From Diplolepis rosae (Eukaryota > Arthropoda > Insecta > Hymenoptera > Diplolepididae), in the NCBI GenBank assembly GCA_030998225.1, contig JAPYXD010000608.1, forward strand, positions 4,928,501 through 4,992,500: a stretch of 64,000 bases of DNA. The letters are read 5' to 3'. Position 1 is the stretch's first letter; every line of letters begins with the position of its first letter. The translations under genes and the position numbers were made by a program. Below are positions 9,788 through 22,080 of this stretch, in pieces. Below the pieces are notes generated by a model that had not been told where the DNA came from, ran no database searches, and saw only the letters and a program-made list of their open reading frames with translations.

Positions 9788-10695
9788 AGGGTGATCAATT
9801 TAGAGGTATAGGATTTTAAATTGAAATAAAACAACGAAAATTCAAATTGATAGGGCAATCTTTTTTATTTTTGTGTAGAACCATTCACGACATTTAGTTT
9901 TTAAAGATAACCCCTTTCAAATGTTGGCCGCAACTGCGCTTTAATTCGTCCATCCGTAAACACCAATTTTGAATGACTCGCTCGAGGAATTCGGTCGGTA
10001 TCTCGCTAATAACTTGAGTAATGTTAGCTTCCAATGCCTCAATAGTAGCTGGTTTATCCACAAAACATTTAGACTTTCCATACCCCCACAAATAAAAGTC
10101 CAAAGGTGTGATATCACACGATTTTGGAGGCCAATCCACCGGTCCGAGACGAGAGATAAATTGCTCACCGAAACGACTACGCAGTAAATCCATTGTTTCA
10201 CGAGCTGTATGACATGTAGCGCCGTCTTGTTAGAACCAAATGTCGTAGAGATTACGGGCTTCAATTTCCGGCATCAAAAAGTCGTTTATAAGATAGGCCA
10301 AGTTGTTGAGATCGGCGCCGAATCGATCCTTCCTGGTCTTCGGCAAAACTCTCATTTACAGCCGCAATATTCTCTACAGTTCGGGCTGTACGTGGTCTAT
10401 TCGGTCGAGTATCATCCAATAATTTCTCGAGTTTGCCGATGGTATGCCGAATAGTGCGTGCAGTAGGATGATTATGTACACCATAAATTGGCCTGAGCGC
10501 GCGATAACCACTTTTCACAGAGCGTCCATTTTCATAATATAATTGTACGAATTGTTAACGTTGTTGAGGCGTTAGTCTTTCCATGATGAAATGTCAATAA
10601 AAACTGAATAAAATTGTGTATTTAGTTGGACAGTAGTCACGCGTGATATGTCAATAAAACGCTATTGGAAAAAGTACCTCCAATTTGATCACACT
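9788..10695 (-). mobile_element. HTH(DUF4817)-DDE transposon, internally deleted
   Basis: Imperfect terminal inverted repeats frame the element: gggtgatcaatttagaggta at the left and, reverse-complemented, gtgtgatcaaattggaggta at the right. Inside, on the minus strand, are the N-terminal and C-terminal parts of a transposase (see 9894-10518). At about 0.9 kb it is shorter than a full element would be, because the central catalytic region is gone. Confidence 0.75.
9894..10518 (-). pseudogene. HTH-DDE transposase with central deletion
   Basis: Minus strand 10518-10261 encodes the N-terminal helix-turn-helix region (GYRALRPIYGVHNHPTARTI). After a stop, 10250-9894 encodes the C-terminal DDE part: DGATCHTARETMDLLRSRFG with the second catalytic Asp, then PPKSCDITPLDFYLWGYGKS with the third, and a conserved tail (RVIQNWCLRMDELKRSCGQH). 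Between the two, at about 10260, the region containing the first catalytic Asp has been deleted, and a TAG precedes QDGATCHTA. Such transposases belong to the Tc1/mariner (IS630) group common in insects. It cannot be active. Confidence 0.85.
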
Positions 10696-11206
10696 TTATT
10701 TGAATAAAAATACTTGAATTTTGTTTATGCAATATGTCCCATTTTTTCGTAATTCCGTTATTATTATTATTATGGAGGCTATAATTTCGTTGAAAAACAT
10801 TATTTATAAGCATGATATTATAATTGATCAATTGAAAGTAATTTCAATTTTTTAACTGTAATAGCATGTGTACATGCTAAAATAGTCTCGGGGAGTGAAA
10901 TAATATTGTATATGATTAATTTTTAAATATCTATTAGAATATATGTCTGAAGCAGTAATATTACTGCAGTAATAACTGTATGGTTAAAATACGTAAACCA
11001 TATCGCTATAGTTCAGCGAGTAATAAAATATGGCTGGAATAAACAGTATTATGCGTATACTATGCAATTATTTCTTTCGGTTCAATAGTATTCACCAAAG
11101 ATCAGAATGTCAATTAGTATAGGAGAAAACGATTCATAAAATGATCTTTCAAGTCGTTGGACTTTAGATTTTCAGAAACCCTTTTTGTGTTGTTTTCCAT
11201 CGGCGT
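10696..11206. other. Unassigned interval
   Basis: AT-rich, no gene seen. Bases 10,950-11,060 contain runs of short self-complementary words (agtaatattactgcagtaataact) that could form small hairpins. Confidence 0.35.
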
Positions 11207-12111
11207 AATACTATATTATATGCCTAGGCGCATAATGAGGGTTATTACGCGACGAGCAACAATGCTCGCAGGAGATCGAAGCCAAAGCATAGTCGAAGCT
11301 TAGGTGAGGCGTAGCCGAGACGAAGCCGAGGCGCGATCAGTCCTGCGAGCATTTTAAGGGGGTCGTCTACTTTTTAGGCCTCATGTTTACCCTTACTTTA
11401 CCAATGGATTAAAAGAAAACTACTCAAGATTTTTCAATGCGGTTTTTTCCAGTGGTAGGTTTATTTTTCAACATTTTACATTGTTTTTCATAATTCATTA
11501 TGTCCATCCCCGTAGCTAAAACACGCGCTTGCCTGGGCTTCCATCGAAAGTGTATAGAAAGATAAGGTTGCCAACTTTGCAAGTTGAGAGTGTCTGAAAA
11601 CTGAGCAACCAAACAAATTTTTATTTGTTATTATTTCTATCAAAAGGTGACACGAGCTTTTTGAATTATTTTGTTTTTTTTTTCATGTATTTAGATCCAC
11701 AATTATTTATTTAAATACTTAACTAAATAAAATTTTGCAAAAAGCTCGTGTGAACTTTTGGCGACATGTTAGTTGAAAAGAACAAAAACAAGTTTAACTG
11801 GATATGTACAGTCCTCTTGGTGAAACTGGTTACCCCATCTTCAAAAACACAAGTTTTGGGAAATCGACTTTAAAGATTTACGATGTCACACAAATTGATC
11901 GCACGCAGGTGTATTTCACGACCTGTAGCACTCAAACTATGACGAATTTGACTAAATCCATTTAACAGCGCATTTCTCATATCTTTTAGATAAGAAATAT
12001 GTGAAAAAAAATCGATTTTTTGAAAGGAAAAAAGTAGACGATTCCCTTAAGCGAGTCTCGTAATTATCAGAATTGTGTGCATTGGCACATATTCTATTTA
12101 ATGTGACTTCG
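11207..12111. mobile_element. Palindromic cctaggcgc MITE, copy 1, split by an insertion
   Basis: Left end tatatgcctaggcgcataat at about 11,215 and a decayed right end near 12,050-12,111 (gcgagtctcgtaattatcag, tgtgcattggcacata) match the two ends of the compact copy at 20,469-20,690. The interior left part shares its CpG-rich gccgag/gtcgaag repeats. The copy is interrupted at its tttTTAAgcg site by the element at 11,358-12,046. Confidence 0.8.
11358..12046. mobile_element. TTAA-flanked element A
   Basis: Both ends are flanked by TTAA (11,354-11,357 and 12,047-12,050). Terminal repeats: gggggtcgtctactttttag and, reverse-complemented, gggaatcgtctacttttttc. The uninterrupted relative at 20.63 kb reads cattttaagcgagtctcg, with a single TTAA, so this is a true insertion with TTAA duplication. 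No transposase is encoded. An inner inverted repeat pairs acacgagctttttg near 11,650 with its complement near 11,745. TTAA targeting suggests the piggyBac superfamily, although termini starting GGG differ from the classical CCC. Confidence 0.85.
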
Positions 12112-14107
12112 GCGCACATACGAGTTTTTATGCGTACACTCGAATTCAATCTGAAAAGGTCGAAATTGCCGTGATTATCGCCCATCTCACTTGACATTTC
12201 GCGAATACTTCCGACCATTTTGATTTTCTCGATCTTGTGTAGTAGCAGCGTATTGTAACAGATGCATGCAAAGTTCAAATGTACAAGGCTTTTTCAGTAC
12301 GGTGCCAACAATGTATGAAGAAAAAGGAGAATGAGAAGAAGATTACGCTCCGCTGTATCGTAATATGCGCAGTTCAATTTTTACATTACATTTCTCTGTA
12401 TCGTAATACACAACATTACGCTACTCTCAGCTGTAGCGTAAAAAAGAGTTTACGCGCCGGAGGCACATAAAATTTATTGTCATGACGTTACTTTTGGTCT
12501 ATCAAGAACGCTCAGTGGTCCAATCAAAACTGGATTTGAATCAAACGTTTCTCTTCTGATCGGACCCCCTACCAGTATTTTGTTTTGAATCTACACGGAG
12601 ACTTTTTGAAGCGAAGTTCGAAAAAAATTACACTAAATTTTAATATAGTTCTGGTTTAAAGTGCGGGGATTCATGGTTTATTCTGAAAATTAACATAGTC
12701 AATATTGACGTGAAAAATTACTTTAATACTTCGAAAAATGCAACTATTTCGGAAAAAAATTATAGTGCTTCAATTTGACTTGATTGAAAAATTGATATTG
12801 AACCTTGGGAAAAATTAAAACGACAAGTCTTTCACAATTCCAAACAAAGAATGTTGACTTTCGGTAGCGACTATGTTAAAAATGATAAGTCACGCTGAAA
12901 AAAATATGCAGAACAAAAGAGATACAGTGAGATATTGATAGTGGGGAGGTGAAGGAGTAGTTAAAACCTCGTAAATATATGTGATGTGCTCCAGGAAAAG
13001 GGACCTCAGGTCCAAATTGAGAATTTCACGGGAGAGCGGATTGAAGCGAGAGCGTGAAACAAATATTGGGGACAGGTCTTGGCGAATCTACTTCTTGCCT
13101 CTATGACCATATCTTCGCGTCGACTATCTGTGTGTTCACCAACACGAGAGTTCCACGATTACGTTGATGTAGAGGCATAGCCTCAAAGGCACTCATTGCG
13201 GTAGCAAAACTCACGTGAAAACGGAAAGGCCTATATCTTTTTTGTTTTGAGATAGGCGATTTCTGACTGCACTGTTCTAGACACTCTCCAAAACCACCTA
13301 AATCTGTAAAAACTTGACTTGGAGTTCTAGACCTGAGATTCTTTTTGTCGGAGCGCGTTGACACACACACGCATATATATATATATGTATAATTCATCCA
13401 CAATTTTTATTTTTATGGAATATTTGATTGAGTTTTAACTTAAATGGATGAATTGTCGCTTACAAATCAGAATTATAATTTTGTTTCACAAAAATAATTT
13501 ACAGGTTTCGGGATAACTCGAGTCAACTTGGGCAACCTAACCGACAACAAAAAAAAAAAAAAAATTAATGAAAATTAAAGATAGGGCGGAGCAAAAGTGC
13601 TTAGAATGATTCAAATCATTTGGGCCGAGCAAAAAGGTTGTTGTTTGGCATCCGAAATAAAGGGAACTCTCGGCTTTTGAAAATGGAGAATGAAAAAAAT
13701 TCCATAGCTCAATAAGTCATAATGATTTTTAGAAGGTACAGCTTTTGGTAGTGAACGCGTCTTGAACTCGGGCCTTGACATGGGCAGCGAATGGAAAATT
13801 GTGACTTTAGAGCGTCCGTGAAATATGACGTACCTTGAGAAGTGGGGGTGACGTAAAGGAGACCTAAAATAAACTTCCGAAACAGGCCTGAACATGAATT
13901 CCATTTGTTTGAAAAATTCTTTTTTTTCGAAAATTCGTCTAAATTCCCGTTTTCTGAAATCGGACTGGCAATCTGTTATTTTTAAGTAACGGGTTTATTT
14001 TCATATATCTTCCATTTGTTTAAACAATAAATTATTGGTTAGTCGACACAGTTTGTGGCGTTTTTTGAATACAATAGGAACACTTAAATCAGAGTGTTAA
14101 GATCAAT
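12112..14107. other. Unassigned interval with simple repeats
   Basis: No recognisable gene. It includes a short region of cgtaat/gtatcgtaat words at 12,350-12,440, a CA/TA microsatellite at 13,360-13,390 and an A run at 13,548-13,564. Short open frames on both strands (for example 13,101-13,403 and 13,611-13,904, minus) resemble no known protein. Confidence 0.4.
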
Positions 14108-14330
14108 TTATTCAAACCAAATATTCTCCTCTATTATCGACAATGTTTTGGAATTTTTCAAGCAGAGCCATGATTTTATCAATATAGAACTTCTGTGGTT
14201 TCTGGTTGAAAAACTGAATCAAGTGGTTTCACAAGCTTCTCTTAAAGCTAGCTTAGTTTCATGAAGAGAGTTCTGCTGACATCCAAACAAATGGTAGTCT
14301 GAGGGTGCTATGTCTGGACCAGCCTTATCT
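14108..14330 (-). pseudogene. Mariner transposase C-terminal fragment
   Basis: Minus strand reads PDIAPSDYHLFGCQQNSLHE, the block containing the third catalytic Asp of mariner transposases, then KLALREACE. After a frameshift it gives FFNQKPQKFYIDKIMALLEK and NIVDNRGEYLV, the usual C-terminal tail. Nothing upstream of the PDIAPSD block is recognisable, so only about the last 75 residues survive. Confidence 0.8.
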
Positions 14331-14356
14331 GACTTTGATCCGTTTAACATTGAGTC

Positions 14357-14840
14357 ATGTGAACCCCTACAGATTCCACTTGGAACTAATTCGCTGGGCG
14401 GCGCCACTTCTTTCTCTCCCGACAAACACTATAGAATGAGAAAAATGATAATATAATTTAACTTATAATGTTTTTCAAGCAAGTAGGATCACCAAAAATT
14501 GAATTAAATAAATAGTTCTTTAAATAGTGAAATAGATAGTACTTTCGCTGAGAAAAGCTCGGGAGTGTAGGGATATACTATATCAGTAACTTAACATTCG
14601 GCTGACCTGGCGTAGATAAGATTCGACAGTATCATGGGACCAGTAATATCCATTTTGAAATGAAAATAATTGTAGAGTCTTAAGCGTTTGTTGTTGTTCC
14701 TCAAATTAATGTGAAAACTGCAATAGATAAAATCCTTTAGTCAGATTTATATTTAACCTATACTCAGTTCCAACCGGAGAGACAGAAGTGGCGCCACCCC
14801 GCATATTAGTTCCAAGTGGAACCTGTAAGGGTCCACAAAA
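14357..14840. repeat. Spaced inverted repeat with gttccacttggaacta arms
   Basis: Arms of about 65 bp at 14,357-14,421 and 14,775-14,840. Each reads through gattccacttggaactaat-type sequence, a ggcgccacttct core and tctctcc. The arm core is itself a palindrome (ttccacttggaa). The spacer is about 350 bp of AT-rich DNA with no gene. The left arm overlaps the truncation point of the mariner fragment. Confidence 0.75.
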
Positions 14841-15715
14841 TTCGTGACAGTCAGATAGGACTGGTCTGGGCTATAGGCTTCATGGCTGATTTAAAAACAT
14901 TTGTTACCTCGATCGCAGCATTTGTGGTGGAAAAATCGAAAAACTTCCTATTTACGTCTGTTAATGCATATTATAATGTATTGATAAATAATAAGCGAAC
15001 TTTTCAGAAGAGAAACTGGAAAAGAAAGACAAAAATTATTTTCTGATATTGCACTATATATTACGTCATAAGTATTAAATTCGTTCGAATTAGGAGCGTT
15101 AGTGAATACTTATAAACAAACCGTATAGTCAATTCATCGTTCTCACTTGAAGTCCGATCGACCTTTATAGATAGTTGTCGCCTTAGTGTATGCAATTTTA
15201 ACAAATTCCACGTGAATTACTGCTTTTGAAATGAGTTTAAATGCCTTTTTTTCAGTCGCAACACGGCAATCAATCGAATGAGTCATCGCGTCAAATCCAG
15301 TTCTCAATTCAATGTCAACAGCCCACGAAAGCTGTGACATTCACATATACTAAATACACTAACCTTCAAAATAAAAGCTTCAAAAAATACATGATCAACT
15401 TTTCAAATATTATCCAATCCGGAGATTAGATGTAATTCTTCTCTTTTGCGATAGGATATGATGAAATCCCCAAACTAAAATTTTTGAAGAGCATATTCAA
15501 AAATTGAGACGAATAACACTAGTTTACAAAATTAAAAATTTTTTCTGCTCACCACATCTTAATATTACTTTTTCATATATTTTGGCCCACTAAACACAAA
15601 AGTCACACTCAAACAAATTTTTATGGAAGCGCTTTCTAGATATCAATCTTCGAAACTTTTTTTTTCATTTTTCAGAGTTGTTCCGACGTTTTTGAGTATA
15701 TCTCGAGTTCTAATT
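14841..15715. other. Unassigned interval
   Basis: No gene or element recognised. Short open frames (14,816-15,046 plus; 15,143-15,340 minus) match no known family. Confidence 0.35.
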
Positions 15716-16043
15716 GACCGATTTTCCTGAACAAGCACTCAAATGGAAGGCAACTGAATCCTCTACAACTTTCTATTCTAAAGTGTTCAGATCGGGCTAG
15801 TAGTTCAGGTGTTAGCGATTTTAATAAGTTGGACAAGTTGGCTAATATTTACGATTTCTATTCTTCCCAGGACGCTAAGTGAATTTTCGAACTCGATTTT
15901 TGTCAAAAAAATTCAACTTTTCCAACTTATTAAAATCGCTAGCATCTGAAATATTGGGCCGACCTGAAAAATTTAGAATAGAAAGTTGTAGAGGATTCAG
16001 TTGCCTTCAATTTGAGTGCTTGTTTAGGCAAATCGGTCAAGTA
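15716..16043. repeat. Foldback repeat, arms about 128 bp
   Basis: Left arm 15,716-15,843 and right arm 15,914-16,043 are reverse complements with few mismatches. Shared landmarks are gaccgatttkcctraacaag, ggcaactgaatcctctacaa and gcgattttaataagttgg. The loop is about 70 bp. It lies about 40 bp beyond the end of the P-element-like transposase remnant, so it may be part of that element's subterminal region. Confidence 0.85.
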
Positions 16044-16083
16044 GAATGTAATGTAATGTTTAAGTTTCTACTTACTTTTAGTT

Positions 16084-18190
16084 TTACTTTAGTTTTTGAC
16101 CCTTATGAATTGGTGCTTTGCGTATTGTAGCATGAGCTCTATTTGCTTTCTGGTTATTATCATGGGTTTGACCGTGAATTTTAATTTTGTACAGATAATT
16201 CAAACCTTCTAAGTGACGTTTTTGACATTTTTTATTTTTCTCTTTAAACCAATTTTTTTGGGCAAATTCGCGTTGATCAGTGTAAAATTCGTTCTCGTCC
16301 AGGGGTTCGGATGTTGGTTTTATCAAACCACTACGGCATTCTGCATAATTGAATTTTCTTGTGACATGACGGGCTATCGCTCCGGCGAAATTAGTAATGG
16401 CATTGTCTTCATAAAAGCTCAGCTCTTCGTTTAGAATAGCTTTTATGCGATTTAATTCCATTTTTTCAGATTAATTGCTTTTGTTAATGTCCTTTTCAAT
16501 GCCCTGTTTCAAGAAAATTGCGTTTGCAGAAGACTTCGAGCATAACATTCTCGCCTTGATTGTTTTCTTCCATGTTTTCAGGCATTCCGTAGACATGGTT
16601 TGAGTGCGTTTGAATCTGTTCTTCGTATTCCGTTAACATTTGCAACACTTCATCGAAGTCATCTTGTATATCCTGAGAAATTAAACTTTCTTCTAAGTTG
16701 TCTGTTTCTCGTGAATTGCAATTTCTCTCAATGTTTTCTACCTCATCCATTGAAGGCGTGCTTTCTGCGGCTGCTAATTGTCGGGACACAGCAGTAACTA
16801 GAGCAATTAGAGAACGTGCTGGTTCACATCTAACATTTGCCCTATCTCTGCTCTGAATTATCCCACAGCCACGAATGTACCTTAAACTTGATTTGAAAAT
16901 TCTAGCTGAAGGATTTAGATTAAATCCTCCTTTTTGGCGAATCTTTAAAAAACATGTGTTCTACTGAATCCTGGTTTGCCAAACCACAAGCAAGATCAAA
17001 ATCAGAATATTCTTCCCTGATTTTATATTTCACTTTAATGAGTCCTTTCAGAGGCTGTGGCAGACCATGAAAACATGGCGGTCGATCTATTTTTGGCGTT
17101 GTAATTTTCTTTGTTCTTACACGAAGTTTTGGCGCAGTTTGCGCTCCTGCAAAGTTCGTCAGAGTTGTGTTCTTCGTATGGTTTCGTACTCTATTTGGAG
17201 GACCATTCGATTAAATCTCTTAGGATTTTTTCTACCTCTGGAGTTTTAGCAGACAGTGGTTTTTTTCGAGCATCATCATATGCTAAACGATAACAGTTTG
17301 CTAACAGAGTATCTACTCTTTCACAAAAATCTGCTGATTTTGGCCACGTCGTACTATTTATACCGTTCCCCTTTCCTGCTGTTCTCATTGCAGAAGCGTC
17401 AGTCTTGCTGAAAACAGATGCATATTTAGCCCTTTCGTCAATTCTTCCTATAGGTCCAAGGTTCACTAATCTTTCTATGCAGTCCAATCCCTTAATGTAC
17501 TCTTCGAAGGCGCGCATAGCCATTTCGTTTATCTTTAAAGCACATATTCTTTGTTTCCATGGAAGTTTCGCAAGATTTTCTTTAACTTTTTGACAAATAT
17601 TCTCGCAGATTCCAGATCTGATGTCGAAATCAGCAACCCATCTTACCGAATTAGGATGGGGTAAATTACAACCAGCTTTCCGCAGTTTTATATATCCATC
17701 CCCCGAATGTTAAAACATATGTTTCACCAATTCTTGTTCATCCTTCGTGTAGTATGTCTGTCTTTTATGAAATTGCAGATGTACCATAGTTTTTGCAACA
17801 TTACAATTGCATTTTTTCTATCAAGAAATTCGTCCACAGTTTCATTTTTCAACTTCTGCAGTTCTTCTCGATAACAGTTTCGCTGCTTTCTTGTGCAATC
17901 CAGTTGCTGAATAAGTGGATTTACTGTCCTTTTCATGCAACGATTTTGTTTGTTGACATCAGCTATTTGTTTTTGGGCTACTTGCAGTTCTATGCATTGG
18001 TTTGTTTTTGTTTCCAGTGCTTTAGATCATTCCTTTCTAGGTACATCTGGTTCAGTTGCAGCCCATTACAAATTATCTTCTTCATCATAAAAGTTAAGAA
18101 GTGGTTTAGAATAAACTTGAACATTAGTGTCACATTTCAGGTCTGAAATGTATGCAGCTCAAACCCGCTTTTCGAATACTTGACGCTAAC
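16084..18190 (-). pseudogene. P-element/THAP9-like transposase, broken
   Basis: A minus-strand series of frames follows the P-element-type order. About 18,100-17,724 is a coiled-coil region (KALETKTNQCIELQ, CTRKQRNCYREELQKLKNE). Then come KDEQELVKHMF and GDGYIKLRKAGCNLPHPNSV near 17,720-17,650, and ICENICQKVKENLAKLPWKQ leading into the frame at 17,523-17,191 (FEEYIKGLDCIERLVNLGPI). About 16,990-16,880 reads GLANQDSVEHMFFKIRQKGG, equivalent to the family's conserved 'TQDSxENxFSxxRxxGG' block. Finally 16,789-16,496 is an acidic segment, and 16,461-16,084 begins NEELSFYEDNAITNFAGAIA with a CRSGLI motif. Frames change several times and stops are frequent. The THAP finger is not recognisable upstream. 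Confidence 0.8.
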
Positions 18191-20468
18191 CAGTTTTGAA
18201 GAATCTTCTTATTTCCTGTTGTAACAAAAATTATTAGTAAATGGAAATTTATATAAGTATAATTCTATTTATTATTAAATATAATGTAATAGTATGTAGT
18301 ACAGTATAGGGAACGAAATTATTACACATTACAGCGAATTATGCCAGAATAGTGCTTATTGTTAAAACAGCAGTTATTCCTTCAAAGTATGCATTCCGAT
18401 TAATCACCGAATACTAACTCTACTTTGTCAAACACTGAGAACATTCTTCCACTAGAAATATATGGGTAGGAACCTTATTTTTCAATGTCTGCAAAAAGAT
18501 GCATTTTTCGACAAAAAATTTTATGTGTGAAAATATATTTTAATACACAAAAGGAATTAAACTCATATTTTCACTGCTAAAACCTTATCTAAAATTGCTT
18601 TTTTACTGGAGACATTTAAAAACATAAGTCTGCATTGTGCTTCGAAAAAAATACTCGAATGCGTCCTTTCTTATCATATAACATGACAAAAAGCAGACGA
18701 TCTTTAATTTTCAACTTAGAGTTTAAATCTTCATTGTACTCGGGCCCATTGCGAATTCACTTTTCTATACTGCTTTATCTATGTGATCGCGAAAAGAATT
18801 ATAATCTTTAAGGAGCTGTAATGATTATCCTACATAATATTTTTTTGTAAAGAAATAGAAAAATGATTTGAAAAATCACTAAGAATGCTAAAAAAATATG
18901 AATGTGGCTTCTTGTTGAGTAGCAAATAGCCATAACATATCGTTCAGAAAAACGATATAAATGGTACGGTTTCTCAGTATCGTCCATTTTTACAATTTTT
19001 ATACTTACAAACATCGTATGTAGTCGGATGAACCGCTCTTTCTTTCTCCATCGTTTAATTTCTCACCGGCAAATAACCTGGAACAGATGAAAACAAACAC
19101 CCTCCCTACCTCTCGACGATCTCTTTAAACACGTGGCACATGACACTTCACGTGCTCAGGCAACTCGCACCGGCAAATTATCCCTCTTATAAGTTGTCTA
19201 AGTCCATTTTTTCTTCCATACAATACAGTTCTCACTATAACAGCAATATCCTATCATTTTTCAACTGAGCACAACACCTTGTCCAATAATTCGTTTCCAA
19301 AATATCACCTCAATCGACTGCTTCGTAAATGAATCAATAAGTGATAATTGTCGCACTTAGTCAGGTGTAGGAAGTGCCAACTGGGTAATCCGAAATAAAA
19401 ATTGGATCGTTTTTATCTCGCGCTCGTAAGTAGGCGTAAACGAAAACAGAAGAGGTCAAGCGAGACACAATTCTATGGAAAACTGGCGCATTTGTTTCCT
19501 ATGCTATCGTGTCTTGCTTAGTCTCACTCATTATTATTTTGGATAATTAGAATTTCATTTACCTTTACATTGTAGAATTCAATAATTCTTAATTATAGCT
19601 CAATAAAAGATCACATATATATGATTTAAAACTCCACTCGTCCATTGTGCACAATTAAGTAAACAATTTTAAGAACCACGGTTAAAATTTTTCTTTAAGA
19701 TTTTTAAATGACATACAACACACAAAAATAGTTAATACATCAAAATTTATTTCTTAAACTTTTTCAGTAAAAATGGTGGCATTAGGGGAATTTAAACTAC
19801 AGTTTATAACTTTTAATGACTGCTAATTGTTGGAATAGGCAATGCTGTTGAAATTCATGTGTTTCAATCTTTAAAAGTGTCACAAAAGTGTAAGAAAGTC
19901 GGGTTAATTTTTAGTAGTATAAAATCGTAGATTTAAAAGTTAATTTATGTAATTTTTTTTCAACTTATCTTTACCACTTTGTACATAAAATTGCTAGAAG
20001 CATCTTTTTAGATATAACAGGCATTGAAATAAATGTAATTTTAGAGAGTCATTCGAGAATTAACAACAGATGAAGTAAAACTAAAATTTATAATTTTCCT
20101 AAATGATTTAGTGTTGTTTGTTGTTACAACGTCTGAGTATCCAATATTCTGATAAACATAGAGTTGTTCTTGAAATAAAACGACTTCTTCAGACAAAGGT
20201 GAAAGAAAATGTAATATATTTTCCAACGTTTGGAAGCTCACAATGGCTTCCTCATCAGGGAAAATTGGTAATTTGTCAAAAGTATAACATTTAAATTAAA
20301 CATAGTCACCAACATCAATGTTGTGTATCAATTGTTTGGTATCAAAGACATAGTAAATTTTTTTATTTTCTTCTTCTCTCTGTGTAATAAGAAAAGAATT
20401 TAAAATTAATTTAGAATGAAAATAAATTTTAAAGATACTTAAATTTACAAAAATTAATTATAGAAATA
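18191..20468. other. Unassigned AT-rich interval
   Basis: No gene or repeat recognised. Bases 19,000-19,250 and 19,400-19,500 are slightly richer in GC. A small open frame at 20,041-20,241 (minus) resembles no known protein. Confidence 0.4.
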
Positions 20469-20690
20469 ATAGTATATTATGTGCCTAGGCGCATAATGAG
20501 GGTTATTATGCGACGAGCGACAATGCTCGCAGGAGATCGAACCCAAGGCATAGTCGAGGCTTAGGTGAGGCGTAGCCGAAGTGTAGCTGAGGCAAAGTCG
20601 AGACGAAGCCGAGGCGCGATTAGTCCTGCGAACATTTTAAGCGAGTCTCGTAATAACCCTCATTGTGCGCCTAGGCACGTAATATACTAT
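20469..20690. mobile_element. Palindromic cctaggcgc MITE, copy 2 (intact)
   Basis: A 222-bp element with terminal inverted repeats of about 38 bp (atagtatattatgtgcctag at the left; the right arm reverse-complemented reads atagtatattacgtgcctag), each continuing gcgca(t/c)aatgagggttatta. The centre holds CpG-rich near-repeats of about 9-12 bp (gtcgaggctt, gtagccgaag, agtcgagacg, aagccgaggc). It is the empty-site counterpart of the interrupted copy at 11.2-12.1 kb. Confidence 0.9.
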
Positions 20691-21425
20691 TACCTGCAGG
20701 ATATCGATAAGATGGTTTGTAATGAAATTTTAAGAGAAACATATTAATAGATATAAACAGAATAAGGTTCCGATCCGTATTGAGAAGGAAACGGAAAGAC
20801 AAACAGAGAGAAGGAGAGATTTATGAAAAACAAAATGGCGAGTATTTGATTTATCAGATTAGTACCTAGAAGGTTTAAAACAAATTATTTTAATTCTAAA
20901 AACTTAATTAATAAATAAATATAGCTTTCCACTACCGGAGCTGTGGCGAACTTCGAGAAAAAGGAAGAGATAGAAATGGAAGACCGCGAGAGATCTTCCA
21001 GAGTAGAAGACCCGATTGGATCTTCTGGCGTAGGTGGGAGAGAGGTGGAAGACCGCGAAAAAACAAAAAGTTGTTGATTAGGAATGTTCAGTTTTAGTAG
21101 CGTTATGGAATTAGAATAACTAATTAAGTTATATGGATGATTGATTAAACTAAAGAATTCAAGTGCGGAGTTTTAAGACCCCTAAACGAGTGCAACGACT
21201 AGCTCAAAATTTTTTAAATTAAATCTATTTTTAATTTCATACTGATCAATATGTATAAAATAAGCTTACTTAAGGGGGTCTTCTGGTTCGCTCTCTGATT
21301 TCCACACGCATTTTCGTAAATGTATTGCAAGCAAACGACAAAAGATAATGACAAGAATTTTTTTTTATTGAATAAAGCATTCAATGTCTTCCTCATACTA
21401 TATATTATTTTGACTTTATCTATAG
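20691..21425. other. Unassigned; purine-rich stretch and an orphan TTAA end
   Basis: Bases 20,930-21,060 are purine-rich, with two similar ggaagaccgcga segments. At about 21,271 ttaagggggtcttctggt resembles the left terminus of TTAA element A, but I find no partner end before the BEL fragment starts at 21,426. Confidence 0.4.
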
Positions 21426-22080
21426 GCCAGTCTAAGGGGTAAAGTAGCGGAAGACATTGTGTCACTTGAAACGACAAATGACAACTATTCGGTCGCTTGG
21501 GAACTCTTAAAGAAACGATACGATAATCGTAAATTTATTGTTGAAAGTCATGTGAGAACTTTGTTAGACATTCCATGCGTTTCTAAAGAATTCTCAGTCC
21601 GCAATTTATTGAATACCGTACAAAAGCACATCAGAGCTCTCAAGGCTCTCGTTCAACCAGTAGATCATCGGGACACGCTTCTCTTATTCATTGTTGATGA
21701 TAAATTGAATAATTATACGCTAGAACAATGGGAAGAATCTTTAAAGGAAACAAGCTTGCCCCTTTTTAAAGATATCATTTCATTTCCAGAACAGCGGGCT
21801 CTTATAGATAACACCCAGTCTTTTCAGAGACAAATTTCTTTTCAAAAACAAAGTTAATTTCAATAACAGAATCAAAATTCCACAAATCAAACAGCAAAAA
21901 ATAATTCTAAGCGATTTCAATCGTGTAATAAAACAACAGTGTCTTCCAATTCTAAAACAACAGAAGTTACTTGTCTCATCTGTTCTGAATAGCACACGCT
22001 TCTTTCGTGTCTCACCTTTCTAAGTATGTCTCCCAAGGAAAGGTACAATAAAGTAAAAAATGACTTTAGCGAGTTTTCAG
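21426..22080 (+). pseudogene. BEL/Pao copy 1: gag fragment with zinc knuckle
   Basis: The frame from 21,429 reads SLRGKVAEDIVSLETTNDNY, then AWELLKKRYDNRK, the typical gag segment of BEL/Pao elements (retrotransposon capsid region). It closes at 21,857 and continues in the same frame through stops to CLICSE*HTLLSC at about 21,972-22,010, a CCHC-type knuckle with a stop inside. The 5' end of gag is missing: an in-frame TAG lies at 21,423. Confidence 0.85.
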
